Positions 43,201 through 51,099 of a stretch of 64,000 nt of DNA are shown piece by piece. The position numbers and the translations under genes are program-made. The DNA comes from Yinghuangia elevatio (GTDB lineage Bacteria > Actinomycetota > Actinomycetes > Streptomycetales > Streptomycetaceae). Under the pieces are notes generated by a model, which searched no databases, was not told the DNA's origin, and worked only from the letters and a program-made list of their open reading frames with translations. How positions within the stretch are numbered: the first letter of the stretch is position 1; each line of letters opens with the position of its first letter. The stretch lies in NCBI RefSeq assembly GCF_040649515.1, contig NZ_JBEZFP010000034.1, positions 1 through 64,000 of the forward strand, in the 5' to 3' direction.

Positions 43201-44540
43201 TCGGCGACGCCACCGGCGACGGCCTGCCCGACATGCTCGCCGTCGTCGGGGCGGACCTGTGGGCCTTCAACGGGTACACCGGCGCCACCATGCTCTCCGC
43301 AGCAAAGATCGGTACCGGCGGATGGGCCGACTACACCATCCACACCGCGGGCGACATCAGCGGCGACGGCGCCTACGACCTGATCATGCGCCACAAGACC
43401 GAGGGCAAGCTCTACCTGCGCCTCGGCGCCAAACAGGGCGGCGGCACCAACCTCGCTGCGCTCGGCGGCGGCGACAAGACCGTCTACGGCACCAGTGGAT
43501 GGAAGCTCACCGAGTTCCCCCACCTGCAAGCGACCCCGGACGTCACCGGCGACAACATCCCCGACCTGTGGGCCTCCGACACCGCCGGCACCCGCTACCT
43601 CTACGCCGGCGGCCGCACCGCCCACGGCCCACGCAGCGACATGGGCGGCGACAACCTCAACTTCTGCCAGACGTTCCCCGGCGCTACCGGTGGCACCAAG
43701 AACCTGTGCGGCCCGGTCCTGGCCAAGTACCTCGACCTCGGCGGACCCTCCGGCGCGTACAAGCCGGTCACCGACACCCTCACCGCACCCGACGGCGCCG
43801 GCAAGTACACCTACTTCCGCACCGCAGGCGCCACCGAGGACAACGCCGTCATCTACTGGCACCCCAACACCGGCGCCGCCCTCGTCCAGGGCACCCTCCT
43901 GAAGAAATGGGCCTCGCTGAACTGGGAGAGGGGACTGCTCGGCTACCCCGTCGCCGACGAGTACGCCGACGGCACCGCCGGCTGGTACTCCCTGTTCCAA
44001 AAGGGCGGAATCTACGCCGAACGCGGCAAGAGCGCCTACTACGTCCTCAACGACATCCACCTGAAGTACATCGAACGCGGCCACGTCGCCACCCTCGGCT
44101 ACCCGGTCAACGACGAGACCGGCGCCCCCGACGGCATCGGCTGGTTCAACCACTTCAGCAAGGGCGGCGTGTCCGTCTACTGGAGCCCGAACACCGGAGC
44201 CCACTCCATCGGCGGCGCCATCCGCACCCGCTGGGCCGAACTCGGCTGGGAGACCAACCTCGGCTACCCCACCATCGACGACACCAAAACCCCGGACGGA
44301 GTCGGCTACTTCAACCACTTCAGCACCTACTCCAGCATCTACTGGCACCCCAGCACCGGAGCCTGGGCCGTCGTCGGCGCCATCCGCACCCACTGGGCGT
44401 CCATCGGCTGGGAACGCAGCTGGCTCGGCTACCCCACCAGCAACGAATTCGACGTCGCCGGCGGCAAACGCAGCAACTTCCAGAACGGCTACCTCATCTG
44501 GACCGCCGCCACCGGAGCCGTCACCGCCCACCCCAACTGA
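40233..44540 (+). CDS. Secreted DNRLRE-like / FG-GAP / LGFP-repeat protein
   Basis: The 1,435-residue protein begins with one membrane-spanning or signal segment (residues 24-47, AGAVVAAVVASALGVGTLTV). A region like the start of streptomycete RHS-partner proteins follows (ANPDGSFTWTQHVLPIRVK). Residues 430-640 resemble a DNRLRE cell-wall domain. FG-GAP-type calcium loops lie at about 870, 990, 1040 and 1103 (DATGDGLPD, DISGDGAYD, DVTGDNIPD). Four LGFP repeats occupy 1225-1410 (GLLGYPVADE, TLGYPVNDE, NLGYPTIDD, WLGYPTSNE). LGFP repeats bind the actinobacterial envelope. It may display or deliver the divergent RHS toxin. The TTG start is uncertain. Confidence 0.8.
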   Translation: MTKGAGALSLSAKRFLWPGSWPGKRAGAVVAAVVASALGVGTLTVLVDDEGNSDGASVAGPAPIDENEAQRRARVTGQPVRVETSLTATSTTMANPDGSFTWTQHVLPIRVKAGTRWTDVDTTLTAVPGGFATRSTTTKLVFGAGGSAASVPVGAAARNAPPRLSAADPSAAPTPASSVPPPAEPDTMPSLPETGESAHVPVVTASPTASVPTQPTSPAATASSDDAATAELAAGNDALPPGALLRMTSPEGKSFTLMWPNGALPTAEVAGDRALYPEVFPGVDLVLTARDGGFSQVLVVKDRQAAGSPQVAQLGYQLSSAELWFTHDAESGVVRAVDAAGGVVAASPTPFMWDSSGHTPTSRWAEREAALSQPPATPTTPADSASAPSGPSDTSPTPVPSSSGPAMPPVSGTLALPGLGGPEPGTREAVVASRLDGNVLRLTPDQGLLTSSETVFPVFVDPSFWSKQAGWTLAYKKFPNSSFWMGANFNGGTTTARIGHENDTSGTAQSFFRMSFDPNLLAGAVFSSSTFRILETHAWSCQARAVDLHHTGPINEGTTWTNKPAPGILQQSVNAAKGYNANCPGDYLAFNTLNAATMARDSGWGDVTLVLKAQNENDTFAWKKFAVNPSMEIVYNRPPWHSGAIGTSPGGACRTDAGNVIADNDVRIYAHNADPDGNLDGVFMRIWDETTGVRIFDDWAPLAGNGWINYDILHTRLRDGSTYAYTFDPHDSSGLFAGPTGFPGAINNPCRFKVDKSAPNAPSVTSPQYKAGSDAAWPEGAEYGTLGEFTFGANGTADTLEYAYSFDTNNFQNRVKAPAPGKASTIRATPAHAGPAQLYVKAIDKVGNWSGQTVYSFFVEPRDQVDGPMDFTGDQKPDLALVNAGGDLQVFPSFSGGKLNKPINGTRTDDGAGNVHNQVPAGYFTNALTTYHGDWWGADGFQDLIARMPDGKLWVYPGNGRGAVDTAARIELLLPPGSPAPSALTQILALGDATGDGLPDMLAVVGADLWAFNGYTGATMLSAAKIGTGGWADYTIHTAGDISGDGAYDLIMRHKTEGKLYLRLGAKQGGGTNLAALGGGDKTVYGTSGWKLTEFPHLQATPDVTGDNIPDLWASDTAGTRYLYAGGRTAHGPRSDMGGDNLNFCQTFPGATGGTKNLCGPVLAKYLDLGGPSGAYKPVTDTLTAPDGAGKYTYFRTAGATEDNAVIYWHPNTGAALVQGTLLKKWASLNWERGLLGYPVADEYADGTAGWYSLFQKGGIYAERGKSAYYVLNDIHLKYIERGHVATLGYPVNDETGAPDGIGWFNHFSKGGVSVYWSPNTGAHSIGGAIRTRWAELGWETNLGYPTIDDTKTPDGVGYFNHFSTYSSIYWHPSTGAWAVVGAIRTHWASIGWERSWLGYPTSNEFDVAGGKRSNFQNGYLIWTAATGAVTAHPN

Positions 44541-44548
44541 CCGACCAC

Positions 44549-44589
44549 ACCACGCGGGCGCCTGAGGAATGCTCGGGCACCCGCGTGGT
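44549..44589 (+). terminator. Terminator after the LGFP gene
   Basis: ACCACGCGGG and CCCGCGTGGT form a perfect 10-bp stem around a 21-base loop, starting nine bases after the LGFP stop codon. Confidence 0.75.
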
Positions 44590-44743
44590 CAGGTCTACGT
44601 CGTTCTGCCCGGCCCCGCTTACGTCATGGCCTGACCGGTCGGCTCGACATTGGCCCCCTGAGGTTCGGGAGCCAGCGGACCGCCGGTGCGCGTTCAGCCA
44701 CACACCGCCGGTCGGTGCTTTCGCCGGCGCCGGGCGCCATCCA

Positions 44744-45229
44744 TCAGCGACAAGCGGCGAGGATCAGACCGAGGTCGTCGTCCGGCAAGCACACCTCCCC
44801 GCAGTCCGGGTCGTCCGCGACAACCCGGATCGCCGGTTCCGCGGACGCGACCAGCGCCGCCGCGTCACGGCGGCGGTGCCAAGCGCGAGGCTGCCGCGGC
44901 GGCCTGGTCCGCACCGGCGGCGGCTGCGCGTGGTCCTGCCACGCGGCCGCGGTGACCGGATCGGCGATCGCCCCGTAGTACAGCGCCAACAGCCGTGCCG
45001 CGTGCGGGTCCTCGGCACCGGCGGCGTAGCGCCACCAGAACGCGGCGGCGTCCGCGCGGCCCGTCAGGTAGAGCAGGCACGCAAACACCACCGCCCCGGT
45101 CGGGCGGTAGTCGTGCGGGAACGCCGACACCTGCGCGGCCGCGTCGCGGTGCCGCACCGCGGTCACGCAGCACGCCTCCAGCAGGAGTTCCGCGCGCCGG
45201 TGCGCCGCCGGCGGCTCCGACTCCGACAT
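44744..45229 (-). CDS. Unknown helical protein (161 residues), Sel1/TPR-like core
   Basis: The protein has a helical middle, VVFACLLYLTGRADAAAFWW RYAAGAEDPHAARLLALYYG, which reads as two Sel1/TPR-type helix pairs, and an acidic end DDPDCGEVCLPDDDLGLILA. The first 25 residues are also helical. I do not know its role; similar small helical proteins occur near regulators in Streptomyces. The ATG shares two bases with a divergent small ORF at 45228. No strong ribosome site is seen, so a leaderless transcript is possible. Confidence 0.6.
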   Translation of the reverse strand: MSESEPPAAHRRAELLLEACCVTAVRHRDAAAQVSAFPHDYRPTGAVVFACLLYLTGRADAAAFWWRYAAGAEDPHAARLLALYYGAIADPVTAAAWQDHAQPPPVRTRPPRQPRAWHRRRDAAALVASAEPAIRVVADDPDCGEVCLPDDDLGLILAACR

Positions 45230-45317
45230 GACGCTCTACGGGGTCGCCGGCGCAGCGGTACTGGCCGCCGGGGCAGGCACGCTGCTGCTCGCCAAGCGCC
45301 GGCGCGCCGACCACTAG
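45228..45317 (+). CDS. Possible 29-residue membrane miniprotein
   Basis: ATG at 45228 opens a short frame encoding MTLYGVAGAAVLAAGAGTLL followed by LAKRRRADH. A 17-residue hydrophobic helix with a basic tail is what a one-pass membrane miniprotein looks like. There is no ribosome site; its ATG overlaps the divergent ATG of the 161-residue gene. It is a suggestion, not a firm gene. Confidence 0.35.
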   Translation: MTLYGVAGAAVLAAGAGTLLLAKRRRADH

Positions 45318-45340
45318 CGGACCGCTCGACCGCACCGCGG

Positions 45341-45451
45341 CGTCGCACACCCACCGGACCCGTCCGGTCACGCTCCTCGGGTTCGGCCGGGCAGGCGGGC
45401 GGCGGTAAGTCTGCGGACGGCGTTGTGGGCCTGCCTGTGGCCTCTGCAGCG
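45341..45451. repeat. Direct repeat, left copy
   Basis: This ~110-base segment is about 80% identical by eye to 50989-51099. Long shared words include CTCCTCGGGTTCGGCC, GTCTGCGGACGGCGT and TGTGGCCTCT. It lies downstream of the XRE gene and ends just before a terminator. Together the two copies bracket the decarboxylase operon. Confidence 0.7.
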
Positions 45452-45459
45452 CGATAGCC

Positions 45460-45491
45460 CTCGGCCCCGGATGGTCACATCCGGGGCCGAG
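45460..45491 (-). terminator. Perfect 14-bp terminator of the XRE gene
   Basis: CTCGGCCCCGGATG and CATCCGGGGCCGAG pair perfectly around GTCA. It lies 28 bases beyond the XRE stop codon on the minus strand. Confidence 0.75.
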
Positions 45492-45518
45492 GCATTCGCT
45501 GCCGGAGCGACGGGGAGC

Positions 45519-46817
45519 CTAAGCGGGGCGACCTACTGCGGCGACCAGGTCACGAACGCCGACGGCATGAGGGTGGCGTTGATGGAGTTCGGTGACGATG
45601 GCTCGGATTGAGGGGCGGTCGCGTACTTCGCCGGGGGCCTCGCGGAGGGCGGCCCGCAGCGCGGTGGCGGTCTCTTCGGGGCGGCCCCGTTGGTGCCAGG
45701 CGCGGGCAAGGTCGGTGTGGAGCCGGCCGCGCCGCTCGGCGGTGGGGAACTGCCCGGGATGCAGTCCGCGCCCGATGGCGAGCGCGGTGCCGGCGTCGCC
45801 GAGGCTCCAGTGGACGCCGACCGCGTAGAGCTGCACGGAGGCATGGTTGACGGTGCCGCTGCGGGCGCGGGTGTCTGCGGCGTCGGGGACGCGCCGTACG
45901 GCGTGCTCGGCGTCGCGCAGGAGTTCGTGTGCGGTGGCGCGGTCGCCGTTGGTTGCCGCGGTGTACGCGCAGGTGCACAGCATCTGCGCGTACGCCTCTG
46001 CTTCGGCGGGGCGGGTCAGGCCGGTGGCCTCGATCCGGGAGGCGGCCTGCAGGGTCAGGCGTTGCGCGGCGGCTTTCTCGCCTTGGTGGCGCAGGAGGAT
46101 GGCGAGTTGGCGGGCGGCGGAGGCGGCGGCGAGGGGTGAGCCGGACAGGTCCGCGTACACGGTCGCGCGGTCGGCGGCGCTGCGTGAGGCCGGGTGCCGT
46201 CCGATCTTGGTGAGGACTTCGGTGGTGAGGTCGTAGCAGGCGGCCAGTCGGCCGTAGTCCTCGGGCCGGGCGTCGCGGGCGGCGGCGTGTGCGGCGGCGA
46301 GCAGGTCGGGCACGTTCGCGACGAGCCGGGCGTGGTCGCCGGCGTCGAAGAGGGCCCGGGCGCGGGCGAGGCGGGCGGTGACGTCCTGGGCGGTGGCCAG
46401 CCCGGCAGGGTCGGGGATCGCGGCGAGAGCGTCGTCGACCTTCAGGAACGCCGCGGCGGGCACCGCCAGGGACGCGGTCAGCAGTTGACGACGGCGCATC
46501 GGATCCTCCTCCGCTCGCCCTGCGGCGGCCTTTGCCACCTTAGCGGGTAGTGGGTCCGCTACCCCCAGTGCTGTGGCGAGGACATGCCGGGGCATGCCGA
46601 CAGCTTGGGCGGCGCGGCGCAGCATGGCGATCTCGCCGCCCGCGCGCCTGCGTTCCATCCGGGACAGGGCGGAGGCGGAGAACCCGAGGACGTCGCCGAG
46701 GTCTTTGAGGTGCCATCCGCGGGCTTCGCGACCGAGGCGGATCAGACCGCCGATGTCGCCGTGCTCGGCGAGGCCGCGTGCCTGTGCGCTGCTCCACATC
46801 GGATCCGGTGCGGTCAT
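45519..46817 (-). CDS. XRE-family regulator with TPR-like sensor domain
   Basis: The 432-residue protein has an XRE helix-turn-helix near residues 20-75: LGREARGWHLKDLGDVLGFS ASALSRMERRRAG. A large helical domain of TPR type follows (RLARARALFDAGDHARLVAN, ACYDLTTEVLTKIGRHPAS, LARAWHQRGRPEETATALRA). This plan is typical of streptomycete regulators that sense a small molecule or peptide through the TPR part. The ATG at 46817 follows GAGGGG, though GTG three bases earlier is possible. It is divergent from the decarboxylase operon across 187 bases and is the obvious controller of it. Confidence 0.85.
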   Translation of the reverse strand: MTAPDPMWSSAQARGLAEHGDIGGLIRLGREARGWHLKDLGDVLGFSASALSRMERRRAGGEIAMLRRAAQAVGMPRHVLATALGVADPLPAKVAKAAAGRAEEDPMRRRQLLTASLAVPAAAFLKVDDALAAIPDPAGLATAQDVTARLARARALFDAGDHARLVANVPDLLAAAHAAARDARPEDYGRLAACYDLTTEVLTKIGRHPASRSAADRATVYADLSGSPLAAASAARQLAILLRHQGEKAAAQRLTLQAASRIEATGLTRPAEAEAYAQMLCTCAYTAATNGDRATAHELLRDAEHAVRRVPDAADTRARSGTVNHASVQLYAVGVHWSLGDAGTALAIGRGLHPGQFPTAERRGRLHTDLARAWHQRGRPEETATALRAALREAPGEVRDRPSIRAIVTELHQRHPHAVGVRDLVAAVGRPA

Positions 46818-46853
46818 CACTACCCCTCTCGGGGGCGCACGGGTGTCCCGCCC

Positions 46854-46882
46854 ACCGTAGCCACGCGATCACGGTGTGTCGA
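46854..46882 (-). promoter_or_regulatory. Promoter of the XRE gene
   Basis: On the minus strand TCGACA (46882-46877) and TACGGT (46859-46854) are separated by exactly 17 bases. Transcription would start about 30 bases upstream of the XRE ATG. The opposite promoter, for the decarboxylase, must lie in the same 187-base gap; GCAAC GGC GTTGC near 46902 is a possible operator. Confidence 0.55.
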
Positions 46883-47004
46883 GGTCGTTTGCACAGTACG
46901 CAACGGCGTTGCAGGGCCTGCACGTTGGCGCCGCGCACGGGGCGGGGGGCGCTGTGCTGGGGGCCCGGGGCCCGGTGCGGGCCCGTCGTCGAGGAGGGCG
47001 TTCG

Positions 47005-48543
47005 ATGATCCGATCTGCTACCGCCGCGCAGGGTGCGGGAGTCGCCCCCGGTGCCGCGGTGCTCACCCCTGACAACCGCGACCAGGTGCTCGACCTGCTG
47101 ACGGGCGCGTTGCGCACCGGTGTGGACGTGAAGGTCCGCGAGGACATCTACGACGCCCCGCGGGTGACGCCCGAGGAGCTGCGCGACTTGATCGTGGACG
47201 ACCTCCCCGAGGGCTCCGTCGACGCCGCGGCGGTGGTGGACGAGGTACGGCGACGAATCCTGCCGTACTGCAAGAACGAGGCGTCGCCGAGGTTCGCGGG
47301 GTTCGCCGACACCGGCGCGGACGTGGCGGCGCTGGCCGGCGCGGTGCTGGCGGTGTTCGCGCAGCAGAACCTGATCAATCAGTCCTTCGACTCGCCGTCT
47401 GCGACGTTCGTCGACGTCGCGGTGCTGCGGTGGTTGCGCGACCTGGTCGGCTACGCCAATCCGCCGGTGGGCAAGGTCGCCGACGTGTGGGACGTCGGCG
47501 GTGTCGTCACGCAGGGCGGTACCGGCAGCAACGCGGTGGCGATGATGCTGGCCCGCGAGCACGCGGGCCCGGGCACGATGCGCGACGGCGTGCGCGACCC
47601 CGGCCGGTTCAAGCTGGTCGTCCCCGCCGGGATCGGCCACTACAGCGTCAAGGGCGCGCTGGCGTGGATCGGCTGTGGCGAGTCGCTCCTCGAAGTCCCG
47701 GTGTCGGGCTACCGCTACGACCTGGAGGCGCTGCGGCGGGCGCTGCGCGCGCACCGCGGCGAGGTGATGGGCGTGGTCGCCTACGCCGGGGACAGCCGCA
47801 CGCAGACCGTCGACGACCTGGCGGCCGTGCACGACGTGGTCCGCGGGCAGGACCCCGGGATCTGGCTGCACGCGGATGCGTGCTGGGGCCTGCTGTGCGC
47901 GTTCACCGACCGGCTCCGGCACAAGATCGACGGGATCGAGCTGTACGACTCGATCACGGTGGACGCGCACAAGGTCATGGAAGTCCCCTACACCCTGTCC
48001 GCGTTGCTGGTGCGCGACCCGGGCGTGCTGCGCACCATCACCACCTACTCGGACCTGATCATGCGCGAGACGTTCGCGTTCGGGCAGGTCACCCCGTTCA
48101 CCGGGTCGCGGGCGTGGGAGTCGCTGAAGCTGTGGGCGATGATGCGCGCCCGCGGCCGCGCCGGGCTGGCGGCGATGGCCGAGCACCGCCTCGACACGGT
48201 CGCGGCGTTCTCCGCGCTCGTCGACACGCACCCGCGCCTGGCCCGGCTGCACGACCCGGACCTGACCGCGGTGGTGTTCGCCTATCTGCCGTCCGGCCAC
48301 GATCCGGCGCGGCCGGACGTGGAGCGGCTCAACCGCGTCAACCGGGCGATCCACGACCAGGTGCTGCGCGAGGGCCGGTGGCACCTGCACCAGTTCTCGC
48401 TGGCCGACGGGGGGCGGGTGGCGCCCGGCGCGGAGGTGTGGCCGCTGCGGTTCCTGGGCGGCAACGCCCGCACCACCGCCGACCACCTCGCCGAACTGGT
48501 CGGCGAGGTCGCCCGCCTGGGCCGCCTCCACGACACGCCCTGA
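47005..48543 (+). CDS. PLP-dependent group II amino acid decarboxylase
   Basis: The 512-residue protein has the group II (DDC/GAD/HDC) features: SFDSPSATFVDVAVLRWLRD, the glycine loop GGVVTQGGTGSNAVAMML, HADACWGL with the cofactor-nitrogen aspartate D291, and TVDAHKVMEVPY with the PLP lysine K323. Such enzymes turn an amino acid into its amine and CO2. Substrate choice (aromatic, glutamate, diamino acid) cannot be read. The ATG follows GAGGAGGG. It is the first gene of a three-gene operon with a methyltransferase (44-base gap) and a nucleotidyltransferase, divergent from the XRE regulator. Confidence 0.9.
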   Translation: MIRSATAAQGAGVAPGAAVLTPDNRDQVLDLLTGALRTGVDVKVREDIYDAPRVTPEELRDLIVDDLPEGSVDAAAVVDEVRRRILPYCKNEASPRFAGFADTGADVAALAGAVLAVFAQQNLINQSFDSPSATFVDVAVLRWLRDLVGYANPPVGKVADVWDVGGVVTQGGTGSNAVAMMLAREHAGPGTMRDGVRDPGRFKLVVPAGIGHYSVKGALAWIGCGESLLEVPVSGYRYDLEALRRALRAHRGEVMGVVAYAGDSRTQTVDDLAAVHDVVRGQDPGIWLHADACWGLLCAFTDRLRHKIDGIELYDSITVDAHKVMEVPYTLSALLVRDPGVLRTITTYSDLIMRETFAFGQVTPFTGSRAWESLKLWAMMRARGRAGLAAMAEHRLDTVAAFSALVDTHPRLARLHDPDLTAVVFAYLPSGHDPARPDVERLNRVNRAIHDQVLREGRWHLHQFSLADGGRVAPGAEVWPLRFLGGNARTTADHLAELVGEVARLGRLHDTP

Positions 48544-48587
48544 CCGTTCCCCGCCTTCGCCCCCTGTCTCGCGAGGAGGAACCACCC

Positions 48588-49502
48588 ATGCCCCAGATCA
48601 CCGACGACCTCGCTGCGGTCTACCGCGACGTGGCCCTGCACGACCGGGTCCTGCCCGTCCACCGCTACCGCGTGCCCGGCACCGCCGAGCCGGTCACCGA
48701 TGTCGAGCTGGTGGCCCGCACCCTGGCCGACCTCAACCCGGACAGCCGGCGCCTCGATGTGCTGGACCTGGGATGTGGGGCGGGGCGCGTCACCTACGCG
48801 CTCGCGCCGCACGCCCACGCGGTGACCGGCGTCGACCCGAGTCCGGAAATGATCACGGCGTTCTCGCGGGCGTTCCCCGACGCGCGGACGCTGACCACCG
48901 ACGCCGCATCCGCCGTCAGGCAACTGCGGTCCGAAGCGGCACGGTTCGACGTCATCGGCGCCTTCTGGTCGCTGAACTACCCCCTCGGCAGCTTCTACGA
49001 GCGCACCACCCCCGACGGCGTGGAAACTGTCGCCGACCTGCCCGCCGCCGACCGCGCGGCCCGCCGCTTCGTCGACGACCTGGTCGACCTCCTTGCCCCC
49101 GGTGGCCACCTCCTGGTGCTGTACTTCGACTCCGAATCGCCCGAGCAGCGCCTCGTCACGCGGATGTGGGAACGCCTCGCCGCGTTCCCCGGCACCGGCC
49201 GCGCCCACACCCGCGCGGTCCTGACCGACCGACTGCACGCCGCCGAGGAAGCCGGCCGCGGCCGGCTGACCGCGCTGCGTCTGCCCGGAACGGTGCGCGC
49301 GGCCGACGCCGAGGCGGCGCGCGCGTGGATGACTGACTATCACCTGGCCGGGCACCCGCAGCTCCGGGACGACCGGAAAGTCGGCGACGCGGTCGACGCG
49401 TTCGTCGCCCAGCACACCGTGGCGCCGTCGGGCGAGGTGGTCATCCCCAGCGGCGTGCACCTGCTCCACTTCCGTGCGACCGACACCGGCGACCCGCGAT
49501 GA
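48588..49502 (+). CDS. Class I SAM-dependent methyltransferase of the decarboxylase operon
   Basis: The 304-residue protein has motif I LDVLDLGCGAGRVTYAL near residues 56-72, the acidic residue of strand 2 in AVTGVDPSPEMI, and motif IV FDVIGAFWSLNYPLGSFY. The post-I and helix layout is that of small-molecule N- or O-methyltransferases. In this operon its natural substrate would be the decarboxylase product or its precursor; that is inference. The ATG has GAGGAGG upstream, and its stop overlaps the nucleotidyltransferase start by four bases (ATGA), giving tight coupling. Confidence 0.88.
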   Translation: MPQITDDLAAVYRDVALHDRVLPVHRYRVPGTAEPVTDVELVARTLADLNPDSRRLDVLDLGCGAGRVTYALAPHAHAVTGVDPSPEMITAFSRAFPDARTLTTDAASAVRQLRSEAARFDVIGAFWSLNYPLGSFYERTTPDGVETVADLPAADRAARRFVDDLVDLLAPGGHLLVLYFDSESPEQRLVTRMWERLAAFPGTGRAHTRAVLTDRLHAAEEAGRGRLTALRLPGTVRAADAEAARAWMTDYHLAGHPQLRDDRKVGDAVDAFVAQHTVAPSGEVVIPSGVHLLHFRATDTGDPR

Positions 49503-50278
49503 CGGCCGCGCCGACCACCCGCGTCCACGAGTACGGCGTGCCGACGGGCGCGCTGCGGTGCGCTGTGGCCTTGGCCGCCGCCCACACCAGGCTCGGCGGG
49601 TACGCCCTCGCCTACGGCTCCCACGCCCACGGCGGCGGCCGCGCCGCCTCGGACCTGGATCTGCTGTTCGTCCATGACCAACCGCCCGCCACAGCGTGCG
49701 CCCAGCTCGTCGACGCGGTGATCGAGCTGCACCGGCGCGAGGGCCTGGACCTCGACACCGAAGTGCGGCACGACGTCAAACTCTGCGGCACGTTCGACGA
49801 CATCGACCACGCCACCGCCCTCGTCGGCTTCGGCGCCCCGCACCTGGCGGTGACCCCGGTCAGCGACGATCCGGAGGTGCTCAACGCGCAGCCATTCCGG
49901 CTGCGGCTGTTCCTGTCGGCGCTCTCAGGCCCGCACCTGTTCCTCGCCGGCGACCTGACCGCCTACCGTCGGCACACCGCGGCCGCCGACCGCGCCACCG
50001 CGCAGCTCGCGCTCGCCCTGCTCGGCACCACACCGGACTTCACCGCGGCCGACGCCGCGGCGTGCCTGCTCGTCGGTCCGGACGGGTCACGCGGCAAGGA
50101 CTGGCTCGGCTGGGAGCCAGGACCCGCCCTGTACGCAACGCTGCACCGCGGCCTGGCAGCCCTCGCACGGTCCGGGGCGCTCAACGCGCCCGACGCCGGC
50201 GGCTACTACCGCCGCGCCGGCGCAGTCACCCGAGACGCTGCTCCCACGCCCAGCGAAGCTGTGCCAGGTCCGCGCTGA
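49499..50278 (+). CDS. MNT/ANT-type nucleotidyltransferase
   Basis: The 259-residue protein has the polymerase-beta-like signature YGSHAHGGGRAASDLDLLF: G40-S41 and the metal-binding D52 and D54. A helical second half contains FRLRLFLSALSGPHLFLAGD. Enzymes of this group move a nucleotide from NTP to a small molecule (aminoglycoside and related transferases) or to a protein or tRNA (MNT toxins/antitoxins, DarB-like). With a decarboxylase and a methyltransferase beside it, a small-molecule target is favoured. Translation is coupled to the methyltransferase. Its last 53 bases overlap, tail to tail, the HIT gene. Confidence 0.8.
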   Translation: MTAAPTTRVHEYGVPTGALRCAVALAAAHTRLGGYALAYGSHAHGGGRAASDLDLLFVHDQPPATACAQLVDAVIELHRREGLDLDTEVRHDVKLCGTFDDIDHATALVGFGAPHLAVTPVSDDPEVLNAQPFRLRLFLSALSGPHLFLAGDLTAYRRHTAAADRATAQLALALLGTTPDFTAADAAACLLVGPDGSRGKDWLGWEPGPALYATLHRGLAALARSGALNAPDAGGYYRRAGAVTRDAAPTPSEAVPGPR

Positions 50279-50723
50279 ACTCGTCGCCGCTGCGCGGCGG
50301 GGCGTCCAGCCACTCGCCGGGCATCGGTCCCCCCGGCGCCGGGTCCTCCTGGTGCCGGGGGATGACGTGCGTGTGCAGGTGCGGCAGCGCGTTGCCGAGC
50401 GTCTCGTAGTTGACCTTCCAGACGTCGAAAGCGTCCTCGACGATCCGGCCGACCTCGGTCACCTCGGTCCAGTACCCGGCGACCTCGACCGGCTTCAGTT
50501 CGGTCGGCTCGGCGACGTGGCGGCCGTTCCAGATCGCCATCACATATCCGCGGACCCGACTCCGCTTGGCGTACGCGTCCACGTACTTGCCCCGCCCGAC
50601 CAGCACGGCGACCCCGATGTCCTCCGCACCGTCGTTCCCGCACATCGCGCAGCCGCGGCCGGCGCGTCGCTCAGCCCAGTCACTCGGCCAAGCAACACCG
50701 GCGGTCAGCGACGCGACACTCAT
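50226..50723 (-). CDS. HIT-family hydrolase/transferase
   Basis: The 165-residue protein carries the histidine triad PHLHTHVIPRH with H115, H117 and H119, and an N-terminal CAMCG pair that could bind zinc. HIT enzymes split nucleotide bonds: AMP-lysine and AMP-amines (HINT), Ap4A (FHIT) or GDP-sugars. It faces the nucleotidyltransferase operon tail to tail, so it could remove the nucleotide that the transferase adds, although opposite orientation weakens that idea. ATG 50723 with GGGAG upstream is the likely start. Confidence 0.85.
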   Translation of the reverse strand: MSVASLTAGVAWPSDWAERRAGRGCAMCGNDGAEDIGVAVLVGRGKYVDAYAKRSRVRGYVMAIWNGRHVAEPTELKPVEVAGYWTEVTEVGRIVEDAFDVWKVNYETLGNALPHLHTHVIPRHQEDPAPGGPMPGEWLDAPPRSGDEFSADLAQLRWAWEQRLG

Positions 50724-50988
50724 TCCGACTCCCGAAACGCAAGTGCGCCCGCTGCTGCAGGCGCCGGACGTCCAGCGTAGAACTACCGCCCTGTTCGTCG
50801 CCTCCAGATTCACCGCAGTGACTGCGAATCGGGGCAGCGTGACGCACCGGGTGGGCTCAGCTCTCGGCGGCAGGCTCGGCGCCGGGGCTGCCGGAGGCGA
50901 TGATCGCGACGGCCGTCATTTCGAGCACGTTGCGGTCATCGACGGACGTGACATGCTCGCCGAGGAACTGTGAAGTTGCGCAACGTCG

Positions 50989-51099
50989 GCATCGCACGCC
51001 GGGCCGGTCCGGTGACCCTCCTCGGGTTCGGCCTGGCAGGCGGGGTGCGGTATGTCTGCGGACGGCGTCGCGGCCCTGCCCTGTGGCCTCTCTACAGCG
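50989..51099. repeat. Direct repeat, right copy
   Basis: This is the partner of 45341-45451, in the same orientation. Its last bases include the stop codon of the minus-strand gene at 51092. Both copies thus lie immediately downstream of a minus-strand gene, 5.65 kb apart. Confidence 0.7.

Noticed and set aside
41642..45457. A very long open frame (over 1,200 codons) on the same strand as the LGFP gene
   Set aside because: It overlaps the LGFP gene in another frame, is dominated by arginine, proline and glycine, and has none of the repeats seen in the true frame. High G+C makes such long false frames.
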